Both the position numbers and the translations under genes were made by a program. A DNA stretch of 64,000 nt from Nitzschia sp. pyKryTriq1. Its lineage: Eukaryota > Bacillariophyta > Bacillariophyceae > Bacillariales > Bacillariaceae. The notes below the pieces were generated by a model that was not told the DNA's origin, made no database searches, and was given only the letters and a program-made list of their open reading frames with translations. The stretch covers positions 1,302,001 to 1,366,000 of the forward strand of contig OY101117.1 of assembly GCA_956465555.1 (NCBI GenBank), in the 5' to 3' direction. How positions within the stretch are numbered: the stretch's first letter is position 1; every line of letters begins with the position of its first letter. Of the stretch, positions 52,484 to 62,675 are shown piece by piece.

Positions 52484-53761
52484 GAAAACCCAGGTATATC
52501 TGTACATTACGATTAAACAGTCTACTATAGAGCTCAGGAACCACCACACCACACTTCAAAATTGATCTCGTCGAGCATTCGTTCTCGTACGAGTATCAAG
52601 CCCGCGACAACGTCTGTGTCTACTCATTTTGCAATCATTAGATAGTTTTCAACACACCAAGTGTTGTTTTGCTCAACACACAGCATCGTAAAATCGTTTC
52701 AACCCCGCCACTACGAATTTTTGTTTTCTCGATCGAGCCGTCGTGAGGCGTTGTTTTATGACTTGTTCGACCCATCTTGGCTTTGGGGTGGCGCAGGCGC
52801 CAACCAACCCTCAACTCTCTCGGACACTGTAGACCGATGATCTAGTAGATGGAAAGATAATTCGCTGGCCTATGTCCCTAGTCGATTTCGATTTGCGTAG
52901 CAAAGTCGTCCTCTTTCGGGAATACCCTTGGGTACATCTCCTTGCCTCGTTCTTATCAAGGTGTGAAGGGATGGCAGGCGGGTTTTTAAAAGCTAAATAA
53001 TTTAGAAATCCGAAGTTGCGATATTGGTCGACGACTCGATGATCTTATGAGGTGATTACTGAGATGGGGGAGGACAGAAATTTGTAGACAAAGTGGCATA
53101 CAAAACTTGGCGATCATGGGCAGTCTCCAAGTGAAGTAATAAAATGTGTTTTGAATGTATTTTGTCGCAAGAATTGCAAAACACAGCAATGTGCAAAGAT
53201 TTGGAGACCAGTTTGGTCTGTAAATTTCTGTCGGCCCGTCAGCTCTGGCGTACAAAACTTGGTATAATCTACTACGATGCTCTCTAGTAGAGAGACTACT
53301 ACCGTTCGTACGGGTAGTGTACATAGAGAGAGGCTGTAGACAGCTGGGTCCCCGTAAATTTCCCCCAAACCTAACCCTGGTCTGTACGTCAGCCGATACC
53401 TAAAGAATACAGCACATACAAGTACAGTATGAGTACAGTGCAGTACAGTTAGTATTGTAAAGAGAGCCGTACAAAAAATACTGTGTAGCCGCTGCGCGCG
53501 CGAAGCGAAGGTACGAAGTCCGAAGGCATCAGCATCGAGAACAGTTAGTTTCAAGTTCCGCCGAAAGTGACAGCGAGCAACAAGTCGACCACAGAGCCAT
53601 ACACACAAAGGTGCTTGGTGCTTGATGGGAGCTCATCTCTCCTTTCTCCTGCTGAAAAGTCCGAAAAAGCTCCCTGCTGCAATAAACGCATCAATTTCAA
53701 TCCCTCGTTCCCCTCACTACACTTGTGTTAACCCCGGAGCGTTGTCTGCTCGTGAGATACA
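52484..53761. other. Intergenic, 1.3 kb
   Basis: Contains a CAACACACCAAGTGTTG hairpin near 52650 and a GTAC/CTCTC cluster at about 53275-53450 (TCTCTAGTAGAGAGACTACT; GTACAAGTACAGTATGAGTA). GCGCGCG near 53495. No gene was seen. Confidence 0.45.
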
Positions 53762-55163
53762 ATGAGGAAGATAGTTTGCAAAACGTGGTTCTATTTTTTG
53801 TATCTTTCTTTTGGAGTCTCGCTATTATGTGACACCGTGATGTCTTCTACAAAGACTGCGAATCGTTCAGAGTTGGAACCTTCTTGCGATTCAACGAGTT
53901 CGATCCTTGATATGGAGCAGAAGGATGCGTATATACGAGATGGCTTTATTTTAGTGAAAGGAGTACTGGGTACAGATTTGGTGAATCGTTTGTCCGAGTT
54001 CGGTGCTGATGTTGCCGAGGTTGGGCAAAAATTCCCGGCCTACTTCTCAGTTGTGGAACGAGGTGTGATATTTGATTCGGGCCTTGAAGGTGATGCAACA
54101 GCAGTTTTTCGGGCAGTGGCTCTGTACTCTTCCATTCCACGAATTGCAGCAGAATTAATGCAGCTAGACCCTCGTACTCAGAACCTTCGAGTGCTCAGGT
54201 GAGAAACTGTGCTTTTCACAAATTCTTCCTTTGGATTTTTTTCGTTCACAAAAGCGCTCATCATTCTTTGTTTTAGAGATATATTGATATCAAAAGGCGT
54301 CGATGACATCACCTGCGATTGGCATGTTGACGATCAAGTAAGTTCGCTGTGGTAGCCCGTTCCCTCTGTCCTCTGCTGTTTGTGACACCTAAAGAATGAT
54401 GCTCACAGGTTGCGTGACTATGCTCGGATATAAGGGTTTCTGGCCGGAGTCTTTTCTTTCTTCTGCCTCCAAACAATCAGGAATCGACCAAGATGGCGTG
54501 AATGTGTGGATCGCTTTGGACGATATGCCAGCCGAGTTTCAAGGATCCATGGCCCTTTCCCCAGGCTCTCACAGGGTACCTTGGAGATTTGAGGCGTATG
54601 AAGCGATGGGTCAAAATAGAACAACGGATGGTGGGTCAAGCAAAGAAGCAATCCTCGCTCGATTAGAGGAGAAACGGCGAACAGGAGAGGCTAACTTGGG
54701 TGCCTGTCAGATAGGAGTGGCTAGACCCGACCTCAGAGAGAAGCTCGAATCGAAAAAAGTGATCTTCGACATTGAAAAAGGAGATATAATCTTTTCGACG
54801 AGGACTCTCTTTCATCGAACGATAGATGTGACCGATGCCGGCAAAGATTACTACAGATCAAAGGGGCTAACCTCATTGAATCGCTACTCTATTCGCTACA
54901 CACCAGGGACAGCGCGTCTTCCCGATGGTTGGGTTGCTGAGTGGAGCGCAATTACCAACAGCAATAATGTCGGGTCATCACTGGACAGCATCGTGACGCA
55001 TGACGACGCACTTTGGTACCCAAAAGTATGGCCAACGTTTGATGACGACCTCGAAGAAAAGCTTGATTCATTGGCTCAACGACAATTAGAAATTGCCAAA
55101 AACAAGGTTCTAGCGGAGATCATCGAGATGTTTACCCCCAAAGCAAAATCATCCGAAAGCTAA
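53762..55163 (+). CDS. Phytanoyl-CoA dioxygenase (PhyH) family oxygenase
   Basis: Non-heme Fe(II)/2-oxoglutarate oxygenase. Three exons, 53762-54198, 54277-54337 and 54435-55163, with 78- and 97-bp introns, give 408 residues. The metal ligands are in CDWHVDDQGFWPE (exon 2 to exon 3 junction, His and Asp) and TLFHRTI (distal His); RYSIRY likely binds 2-oxoglutarate. VNVWIALDDM and MALSPGSHRVPW are family blocks. The first about 25 residues are hydrophobic (WFYFLYLSFGVSLL) like a signal peptide, so it may act in the secretory pathway or plastid envelope. Substrate unknown. The third-exon acceptor was chosen because only it keeps phase. Confidence 0.85.
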
Positions 55164-55390
55164 AATCACAAGGGAAGGACGATTGTACATTTTTGACCGA
55201 TGGTAGCTCTACCACGGTCCTCAAGTCCTAATTTATATGAAAGCTCTAGAGAAATTCGATCACGGGTGTTTGCACCATGATTTCCCCTTCTGTATAAATA
55301 ATAATAACAAGCCATTTGTGGTATCTTGGAATCATATCAGCAAGACTCCTGAACCCTGTGTGAAAAATCCTGCGCATTTGAGTTGATTTT

Positions 55391-55732
55391 TCAGTAGGTT
55401 TCTGCCTCCTGCCCCTTTTCTTCATCCAAGTATTCTTCCTCGTCGAGTACCGTTGCATCGTCGCGGGGACTTTGGGAGTTGGGAGCAGAGCCCTGCGGGG
55501 CGATATTCCGTCTTTTTCTTCTCTGAATTACAACCAAAACTATCCAGACGAAGCAAAAGAGCAGCGACGCAAGACCGAGAAGAGCAAGACCCCAAACTAG
55601 GATTGGCTGCATCGGTGTATCCCCATCTTCGCCCATTGCTGCTGTTGTTGGTGCTGGGGTTTCAATCTCAAAAGAGTCCTCGGAGTCCGGTTCAAGCACC
55701 GTGGATGAATGTGTGTTGTCGTCGTTCATCAT
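55391..55732 (-). CDS. Small single-pass membrane protein, unknown
   Basis: 113 residues in one exon: an acidic Ser/Thr-rich N-terminal half (about 40 residues), one membrane segment (ILVWGLALLGLASLLFCFVW, about 44-67), a basic stop-transfer (QRRKRR), and an acidic tail ending in EEEYLDEEKGQE. This pattern predicts N-outside, C-inside topology without a cleaved signal. No family recognised. Convergent with the PhyH gene. Confidence 0.65.
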   Translation of the reverse strand: MMNDDNTHSSTVLEPDSEDSFEIETPAPTTAAMGEDGDTPMQPILVWGLALLGLASLLFCFVWIVLVVIQRRKRRNIAPQGSAPNSQSPRDDATVLDEEEYLDEEKGQEAETY

Positions 55733-56972
55733 GGGCCGTTTCTTCTTATACTGTCTGTATCTTGGAATGAGTTTAAACAGATTGATGCAAGATCCCTGTA
55801 TGTTACGACTTCAAAGAAAGAAAATGAATATTGTGCTCAGAGATTTTTCTTTGACGAATGGATGCCGGTAAAAAAGTGCTGCCGAGGAGGAGCAACATTG
55901 TGATGAACGCACGGCGTTGGGAGTATCATTCAAGATATGTACTTAACGATCTAGAGATGAACGGATGAGACGCAAACAAAAATACTTAGTCAAAGAGATG
56001 TTATAGGCTATACATGTACGTGTAATACATAAATGTTTCGGCCACATCGACTGGCATCGAATAGACGTGGTTTGAGCATGGCTGGACAATTTTGTCGTTG
56101 TTGACGTCGCAACAACCATCACTCGCTCCCTTGCTTCGAACGGCAATAAGCCTCGTTTACGTACCGGAACAGGCAGTATCAGTACACTGTACCGGTACCT
56201 ACATACCGGTACCTGGTACTGCACGAGTACTGTATACCGGTATAATAAGACGCAAAATCTACTTCTGCTGTACGAGCATCAGCTCTCTCTCTAGCTAGAG
56301 AGTAGAGAGTAGACGACGCAAGTGCTATATAAAATTTTATCACAGAGTTCATGTAGTTGCAGTCGGCACACCTGAGTCTTCGTGATGTTTCAGATTGGCG
56401 GTGTTCTTGATGATCACAGCAGATCGTCATGCTTACTTCTTAGTACTAGTACTAGTGCTACTACTACTCCCTCTTCTTCCACACGTACGGCCAGAGTAGA
56501 AGATATTGTTAACACTCCTACAAAATGATGCTAGAGGAAAATGCTCTATCGATAGTGTATCGTCTCCAAGAACAAACAGATCGAAAAGGAAAGAGCAAAT
56601 AAATGTCGAATAGACTAAAATACGTACCGGTACGAGCAATATTCGACATAAAAAAACCACAGGGAGAGCATTCATCTTGACTCATTCGATCGCAAAATTA
56701 GACCACGTACGACGAACTGATGTCGGCACGAGATGACCGCGAGATCTGACGATGAATGATGCATGATGCATGATGCATGATGCCATGATTCTCCTCTCTC
56801 CTGTTGCCGCTTTGTTTACTGTTTGCTTGATCTTTCGGCCACGACAAGGGGCCACTCGTCATCACACCTGCTATCAATTTACCTGCAATAGCATCTTCGA
56901 TCGCACCCCTTCTGGCTCGCAATCCAAAAGTTTATCAAGCCTTGAACCAAGCTTGAACCGACAGTTAGGAAA
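55733..56972. promoter_or_regulatory. Divergent intergenic region, 1.2 kb
   Basis: Dense GTAC cluster at about 56160-56240 (CTGTACCGGTACCTACATAC; CCGGTACCTGGTACTGCACG), a CTCTCTCTAGCTAGAGAG palindrome near 56285-56302, AGTACTAGTACTAG near 56443, and an (ATGATGC)n run near 56757-56783. No gene was seen. Confidence 0.5.
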
Positions 56973-57606
56973 ATGGTAGCCCACTCCTTTTTCAGCCTCG
57001 CAGTGCTTTTGCTTCCATTGACTGCCAATGGATTCATGGTCGGTGGAACTTTGCCTGGCGCATCGGCTTCGAGAGTGGTCTTGCAAGCAACGAGCCCACC
57101 GGTTGAGCTTTTCATCGCCATGCCCCCAAGTGATTCTGGATTACAAGCCAACATGAGAATTCAGCCGATTCTATCCGTTCCTTCGGAAATCATTGAAGTT
57201 CGATACAAGGTACCCTTCGGATTGGATGTTGCTCCAAAAAACCAATTGTGCGTGTGCACCAAGGATGGACCGGGAGGTGAAAAGGTGGGCGACGTTCTAC
57301 GTTACACCTCTCAATGGACCTTGGGACTGCCCGCAGGGGATGGACTGGTGTCGACGGCTGCGTCCTTTTCCGGCGGAGTTTCGTGGCAGTGCAGCATGTT
57401 CAACGTTTTGAAGGCGAAAAGTTGGGAACAAGTAGTCGAGGCTTTGACTACGAATGTTCAAGTAAGTACCATTCTGGCGTTTTCCTATTGACTCCCAGCC
57501 GATTTTCTAAAATTTGCATCACTGCACTGTCTGTCTGCAGCAACGAACGGACGAAGTGGTGCTCATTTTCGAACGCCCGCTGGAGTCTGCTCCCGAACTT
57601 GCCTAA
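56973..57606 (+). CDS. Plastid-targeted protein of unknown function
   Basis: Exons 56973-57461 and 57541-57606 with a 79-bp intron give 184 residues. The N-terminal 20 residues are a signal peptide ending TANG, followed by FMVGG, a diatom plastid presequence junction. The mature part is beta-rich: PPVELFIAMPP, EIIEVRYKVPFGLD, NQLCVCTKDGPGG, WQCSMFNVLKAKSW, then VVLIFERPLE encoded by the second exon. I recognise no family. The small second exon keeps the hydrophobic strand expected to finish the fold, which supports the intron. Confidence 0.75.
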
Positions 57607-57809
57607 GTTTCCCTGTATGAGTACGAGTACGAGCCACTCCTTTTCCACTACCCCAGAATATCGCCCGTGCACTGCCAACATCTATGGGTTCCATCCGCAG
57701 ACAGTCACAATTGCCTAGCTTCCTTCGCATTGATGTCTGAAACCTGCTACTGTACCGATCGTAATAGCTAAATTGAAATACACCCGTATGCTAGATTGAC
57801 GTCGTTGTC

Positions 57810-58997
57810 TCATTGGTTACTCGGCTGTTGACTCCCGTTTTGCTTCGCCGTCTTGGCACTCGGCGAGACGTGCTTCTTCATGTAGTATTTCATTTGGTCA
57901 TGGAGTTGAGGAAGAGCCTTTGTCCGGTGTGGGCTTGTGATGCCCATGGCGAACTCGGATTGCGTAACTGAAAACATATCTGAGTCTGTAATGACTGAGG
58001 CCGTATCGGATACCCCCCGTGGTATCCGAAGGGCCGGTAATGACTGCGTATCCATAGCGTGTGCCGTAAAGCTATCAACAGTGGTAGGCGTGTGCGGGGG
58101 CGCAAAATAGGCTCGTTGAGATGCTGCTGATTCCAGCTTGTCCACTTCATCGTAAAGCCTCCAATCGGTGGTGATTGAGCCGTCAGTAGACAAGGTATCC
58201 CAATTTTTGAATTCTTTTTGCCGAAGTTGAAAGTGTGGGTCGTGTGATACTTCAGCGATAGTTGTGAGCTGGTCGTCCCACTGTTCATCCAAGGGGGCAC
58301 CGGTCGACAGGCTGCTCTTGGTATCCACCACTTTGATTTTTCGAATGCCCTCGTCAATACAGTTAACATTTATCTGAAGACGGGTGGAATTCTTGCTGGG
58401 TGCAAACAAAACATGGCATCCGCATCGATCACAAAAGGCGTGCGCTCCTCTGTCATCTAAATTGCGCACGTAGTAGGTTTTCAGGTGACTCTGCCCTCGA
58501 ACGACACGAAAGCTGGAGGATTTGATCTCCGTATGCCTGTACTGAATTTTCCCCGGTCCCTCCTTAGCTATCAGCGTCCGAGGCGCTCGAATTTCAAATC
58601 GAACCGAGTGGCAGTGACAGGATCCTTGATGTGTGATCATGGCGCCATCCACGACGTGTACTTCGTCGACCAACTTAATTGTCTCGTACTGTCGAAGCTC
58701 GTCTGCGTCCAGAAGGAGGCGCCGCAGAGCACGCCGAATGGAACTCATGATGGCGTCAAGCATTCCACCTCGCTCCACAATTATTTCTTCGACGCTTCCG
58801 CCTGATGTGCCTTCGGTTTCAATCGCTGGTCGCCGATACGTGTTCCACAACCAGCGGACCAGGGCGACGCCGAGACCCAAAGATGCCGCGGCGCTCAACG
58901 CGTTGTCTACGGAAGCGCTGTTCGACATAAGCATGCTTTTGCGGCTCCCTAGTATCAGGTCTCCCATGGACGAAATTGAATTGGATGGGTCCGCCAT
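57810..58997 (-). CDS. GFA/CENP-V-fold protein with membrane anchor
   Basis: 395 residues in one exon; the ATG at 58997 is the first Met in frame, the longer frame starting only at a GTG within palindrome-rich DNA. A hydrophobic segment near 32-48 (LSAAASLGLGVALVRWLW) may anchor it. Residues about 130-240 are a GFA-type zinc domain: GSCHCHSVRFEI and HAFCDRCGCHVLFAP, with KTYYVRNLDDRG before the second. The usual central CxxC pair of GFA enzymes is absent (the region reads GKIQYRHTEI), so catalysis is doubtful. The C-terminal 130 residues are disordered with phosphorylation-type Ser/Thr clusters. Confidence 0.75.
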   Translation of the reverse strand: MADPSNSISSMGDLILGSRKSMLMSNSASVDNALSAAASLGLGVALVRWLWNTYRRPAIETEGTSGGSVEEIIVERGGMLDAIMSSIRRALRRLLLDADELRQYETIKLVDEVHVVDGAMITHQGSCHCHSVRFEIRAPRTLIAKEGPGKIQYRHTEIKSSSFRVVRGQSHLKTYYVRNLDDRGAHAFCDRCGCHVLFAPSKNSTRLQINVNCIDEGIRKIKVVDTKSSLSTGAPLDEQWDDQLTTIAEVSHDPHFQLRQKEFKNWDTLSTDGSITTDWRLYDEVDKLESAASQRAYFAPPHTPTTVDSFTAHAMDTQSLPALRIPRGVSDTASVITDSDMFSVTQSEFAMGITSPHRTKALPQLHDQMKYYMKKHVSPSAKTAKQNGSQQPSNQ

Positions 58998-59766
58998 TGT
59001 TGGGATAGATACTGGGATGAGAATACAAGTTCTATATTTTCTTTTTGGAATTGGCAAGTCAACCACTCTATTCTCTGCAATTAGTACGGATGCATACCGG
59101 TACGTCTTGAAACCATGGGCAGAAAGCACGCCGCAACGGCTGCTGGGAAAAGTCGTCAAAGTTCGAAGCCCGACTTCTTCGGACACGCGTTGGCGTGCTT
59201 TGCCGTCTCTCCCGCCTCGCCGATCCAGTCACGTGCTGTTGCCCAGTACTGAATTCTACGTAGGCGAAACGTGCTTAGCCAGTTTATATTCATCTTCATG
59301 TCTGTATTTTTTAGCGAAGCCGGCGAGGGTTTGGAACCAGCATCGACCCTTGTGTTCAGTCACGCAATCGTCACTAGTGACTGCGTACTCGTGAGTAAAA
59401 TGGCATCTGGGTACCGGTACATTGTACCGGTACTTGTACTGGGTAGTCGGGTAGTCTACCGGGTACTCGTACAGTACGAGTAAAGAAGAATTGCTTCCAA
59501 CACGACGACATAAACGGATGAAGGCCGACGCACGCGGCACTTCTGACTTTTGACTTGATTGATTTTTCGATCGATGACGCTTGACGATGAGACACAACAA
59601 ACCACCATGTCGTCTTCTTCCATATCCAAACCTGTTGCAATATCTCAGTCCATGGCACCAAGCCATTAAAGCGTTGAAAGAAGACATTGTCTATCGCTGA
59701 CATTTCTTCAGAACTTGTATTGGCAAGCTTCTGCATAGTCAGTGCAGTCAGTGCGTGCACTGAACC
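58998..59766. promoter_or_regulatory. Divergent promoter, GFA and AAA genes
   Basis: GTAC words at about 59093-59105 (ATACCGGTACGT) and 59405-59480 (GGGTACCGGTACATTGTACC; GTACTCGTACAGTACGAGTA). The rest is unremarkable. Confidence 0.45.
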
Positions 59767-61779
59767 ATGTTCCGAGGGGCAGCATCATCTTCGACCATTA
59801 TTCGTGTTGGTCTCTGGATCTGTGCGGCCCTCGTTGTTCGTGGGTGGACCTTTGCTAGTGTGCCAACGCGTAGTACTGTCGCTGTTACCACCACCAAGAG
59901 CTCACCAGAAGGTCTAGTAGAAAAGGGGGATGATTTCAAAAGCAGTGCTGCTTATTACGATTCATTATCCGCATGGGAGGTGCTGGCAGGTAACATTGCC
60001 AACTGTTTGGTCCAGAGCGATTTGAAACGGGACTCTGGTTTCGATGGAAGTTCGACAGGATGGACTTCTTGGGTGGAAGCATCCTCAGCCTATCGATTGC
60101 AAATATGCATGGACAAGCTGGTCTTTATGGATATAACAAGTACTATGCAAGAAATTGAAAACAAAATTTTCAACTTGACGACTGACCAAGATGAAATGGT
60201 GAGATGGTTGAAATGGATCAAATCGAGTCCAGCTCCTATGATAGTAGAATTATCAGAGCCATTGCGGGCAGCTGTCAACTCAACTGTTACAGAAAAGGCT
60301 TTGCAACAAGTAGAGCAAACCTCCGAAGTTTTTCTTTCCCGAATCGCGTGTCGCCTTATCTTGCTTCCGTCGGGACGATCCTTGCAGAGCAATATTCGAA
60401 CAGCTCCAGGTGCCATGGTCTATGGTAAACAATTGTATGGAGGGGCAACACGATATCGAGTTATTGGAAGCCAGCAACGGAAGCGCAAAGCAGGAGAACG
60501 AACGGTAATTGCCTCTCCAGGTGAAGCTCAGGTAGCTTGGATGCAATATGGGGGCCCTGAACGAAACTACGATGCAATGGATATGGGGCCATGTGCTTTG
60601 ATGGAGCTGACAATCCTACCCAAGGGATTAACAGTCCCCGCATTGGAGGAAACAAAGGACAATGATGAAATGTACATCCTGCAAGGCCGCTGCAATCCTG
60701 AATTCCTGTTTGATTTTCCGTCCCATGAGACGACCGCTCGTTCGTCGAATGCCTCAAATCTTGAATCGTTGGAAAGTGAGGTTGAACTTAGCGGGTCGGC
60801 ACAACAGGATCGATTGGAATCTAGGTTTACAAGCGTCTTGGGTGGCCTGACGGCAGAAATTGAAGCCATCATCCGTCGTGTACTTGATGGAAGAGCCATG
60901 GCTCAGAGCATGGGGTTGGCAGAACACAGGGTTGAAGAGATGAAAATGATGTTGGGCCTTGGACTCCATCCCGTGCGAGGATTATTATTATACGGTCCTC
61001 CTGGTTGTGGGAAGACAGCCCTAGCACGAGAAATCTCTCGCCTTCTCACGGAAAGGCCTCCCAAGATCGTTTCGGCTCCCGAGTTGTTAGACAGATGGGT
61101 AGGGGGCTCAGAGAAACTCGTTCGTGATCTCTTTGGGGATGCTGAGACAGAGTTAAGGATGTGTAACGGAGACCTAACAAAGTCAGGATTGCATGTCGTT
61201 GTGATTGATGAGGTCGATGCGGTCTTTCGGAAACGATCGTCGGCCCCTGACAGCGGAGAAGTTGCGAGAGCTTCGGCAGTGAACCAAATCCTCGCCAAAC
61301 TAGATGGAGTGAACTCTCTGGGCAATATACTTCTCATAGCTACGACTAATCGGCCTGAACTTTTGGACGATGCCCTTCTGCGCCCCGGACGCCTTGAGGT
61401 TCAAGTAGAAGTGCCCCTGCCTGACAAGGTCGGACGGCGAGAAATTCTGCAAATCCACTTCAATGCCCTCCGGAGACGGGGCCGATTGAGTAAACCACTG
61501 TGCAAGGCAATCGATGGTGTACGAGCGGAGGCGTCTGATCCACATAAAAAGCGAAAGTTATCTCTTGCCTTTACATCTCTCACGGGAAGACATAGGTCTA
61601 TCACGGATTTGGCGGCTGACAAATGGACAAAAGGATTTTCGGGAGCCGACCTACAAGGTCTCGTGCGGTGCGCTGGATCGATAGCACTGTCGAGAGCGCG
61701 TCGAGACGGAAGCGGTGTTGACGGACTTTTGATTACAATTGAAGATGTACAGCAAGCTTTAAGGGAAATCCGGCAGTGA
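59767..61779 (+). CDS. NSF-like single AAA+ ATPase with leader peptide
   Basis: 670 residues in one exon. The AAA domain is closest to NSF D1: GLLLYGPPGCGKTALAREIS (Walker A near 409), KIVSAPELLDRWVGGSEK, VVVIDEVDAVFRKRSS (Walker B near 478), IATTNRPELLDDALLRPGRL with the Arg finger, and FSGADLQGLVR. NSF normally has an N domain plus two AAA rings; here there is one ring and a leader (GLWICAALVVRGWTFASVPT) that resembles a signal peptide or plastid presequence with Trp at +1. The region between (about 60-350) lacks the clear NSF N-fold but is conserved-looking. It may work inside the plastid or ER rather than on cytosolic SNAREs. Confidence 0.85.
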   Translation: MFRGAASSSTIIRVGLWICAALVVRGWTFASVPTRSTVAVTTTKSSPEGLVEKGDDFKSSAAYYDSLSAWEVLAGNIANCLVQSDLKRDSGFDGSSTGWTSWVEASSAYRLQICMDKLVFMDITSTMQEIENKIFNLTTDQDEMVRWLKWIKSSPAPMIVELSEPLRAAVNSTVTEKALQQVEQTSEVFLSRIACRLILLPSGRSLQSNIRTAPGAMVYGKQLYGGATRYRVIGSQQRKRKAGERTVIASPGEAQVAWMQYGGPERNYDAMDMGPCALMELTILPKGLTVPALEETKDNDEMYILQGRCNPEFLFDFPSHETTARSSNASNLESLESEVELSGSAQQDRLESRFTSVLGGLTAEIEAIIRRVLDGRAMAQSMGLAEHRVEEMKMMLGLGLHPVRGLLLYGPPGCGKTALAREISRLLTERPPKIVSAPELLDRWVGGSEKLVRDLFGDAETELRMCNGDLTKSGLHVVVIDEVDAVFRKRSSAPDSGEVARASAVNQILAKLDGVNSLGNILLIATTNRPELLDDALLRPGRLEVQVEVPLPDKVGRREILQIHFNALRRRGRLSKPLCKAIDGVRAEASDPHKKRKLSLAFTSLTGRHRSITDLAADKWTKGFSGADLQGLVRCAGSIALSRARRDGSGVDGLLITIEDVQQALREIRQ

Positions 61780-62103
61780 ATGGGATCAGTCGGTGTGTAG
61801 GCCGAACTTGTCATATTTTCGGCTCCAACGATTTCTTAAGAGCCTTGCAACTACGTCTTGCTTTACTGTACAATCATTATTGCTCCAACGAAGCAGCAGC
61901 CGACGTCCCATGATACCCTTCTTGACACAATAATGGCTTCTACATTTTTACTTTCTCGCATCCAATTTGAACGCACCCAAACCGACAGGATGACAAATAA
62001 TCTGGAATACAAAGCTGCTTTCTATTTCCAAAGACAAAAAGCCATTACACCCAACCATTGACGTCGGTGCTTGACGACTCTCACTTGAGCGCTGAAAGTG
62101 CGT
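61780..62103. other. Convergent spacer
   Basis: 3' flanks of the AAA gene and the lysine-rich gene. No GTAC cluster and no gene was seen. Confidence 0.5.
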
Positions 62104-62675
62104 CTAGAGCTCTTTCGATTTCTTCACCAGCTTGTCGATAATTTTGCCGACCTTCGCGTGTTTGCGCTTCATAAGTTTGCCTTTCTTAGTTTTTCCTTTC
62201 GAGTCCTGAGCACCGGAAAGAGTTTTGACTTCGGTATGGGCTCGGGTGCCGCCCAATCCAAGAGGAACAACTGGAGCAGAAGTTGTTGAGCTCGATTTTT
62301 TTGTACCCTTCTTTGCGCCCTTTTTGGTGCCCTTCTTCGTCATGGAAAACGACAGCGGAAAAGAAAAATATTCCAACTTGTCTCCAAAGTCAAAGTCCCG
62401 CTGGAAATGCAAATCGTCACATCAACGTGAGTCGGTCATTGGTTGAAAGGTAAGACGTTCGATCTTCACAATTTGACTCTGCAACTCACCTCTTGAACTT
62501 GAATTTTGGGAAGCTTTCTTCGTTCGGACTCTGGACTGCTCACAGACTCTGGCGTGATTTCGCCTATCACTCGGTCAGCCCCTTGGCGGATCCGAACCTG
62601 CCCTTGAACAAGGATGGGTAGAGGCGACAGAACTAAAAGTCCTAGAGCAAAAATTGGCTGCTTGATGCACTTCAT
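62104..62675 (-). CDS. Secreted lysine-rich protein with KKGT repeats
   Basis: Exons 62675-62490 and 62400-62104 with an 89-bp GT-AG intron in phase 0 give 160 residues. The first exon encodes a clear signal peptide (IFALGLLVLSPLPILVQG) and a short region ending RRKLPKIQVQE. The second exon continues RDFDFGDKLEYFSF, then MTKKGTKKGAKKGTKKSSS, a Gly/Pro/Thr linker, and a basic tail (KGKTKKGKLMKRKHAKVGK). A signal peptide, an RxL-like RKL processing site and dense paired lysines recall silica-associated proteins of diatoms (silaffins, cingulins), though without their exact repeats. If the second exon were used alone from its internal ATG it would be a 79-residue basic nuclear-type protein; I judge the spliced form better. 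Confidence 0.65.

Noticed and set aside
53365-53380. Telomere-like AACCTAACCCTGG
   Set aside because: A single occurrence without repetition.
54396-54434. PhyH third exon starting at the in-frame ATG region
   Set aside because: That acceptor choice breaks phase with the preceding exon; the acceptor before GGTTTCTGG keeps phase and restores HVDDQGFWPE.
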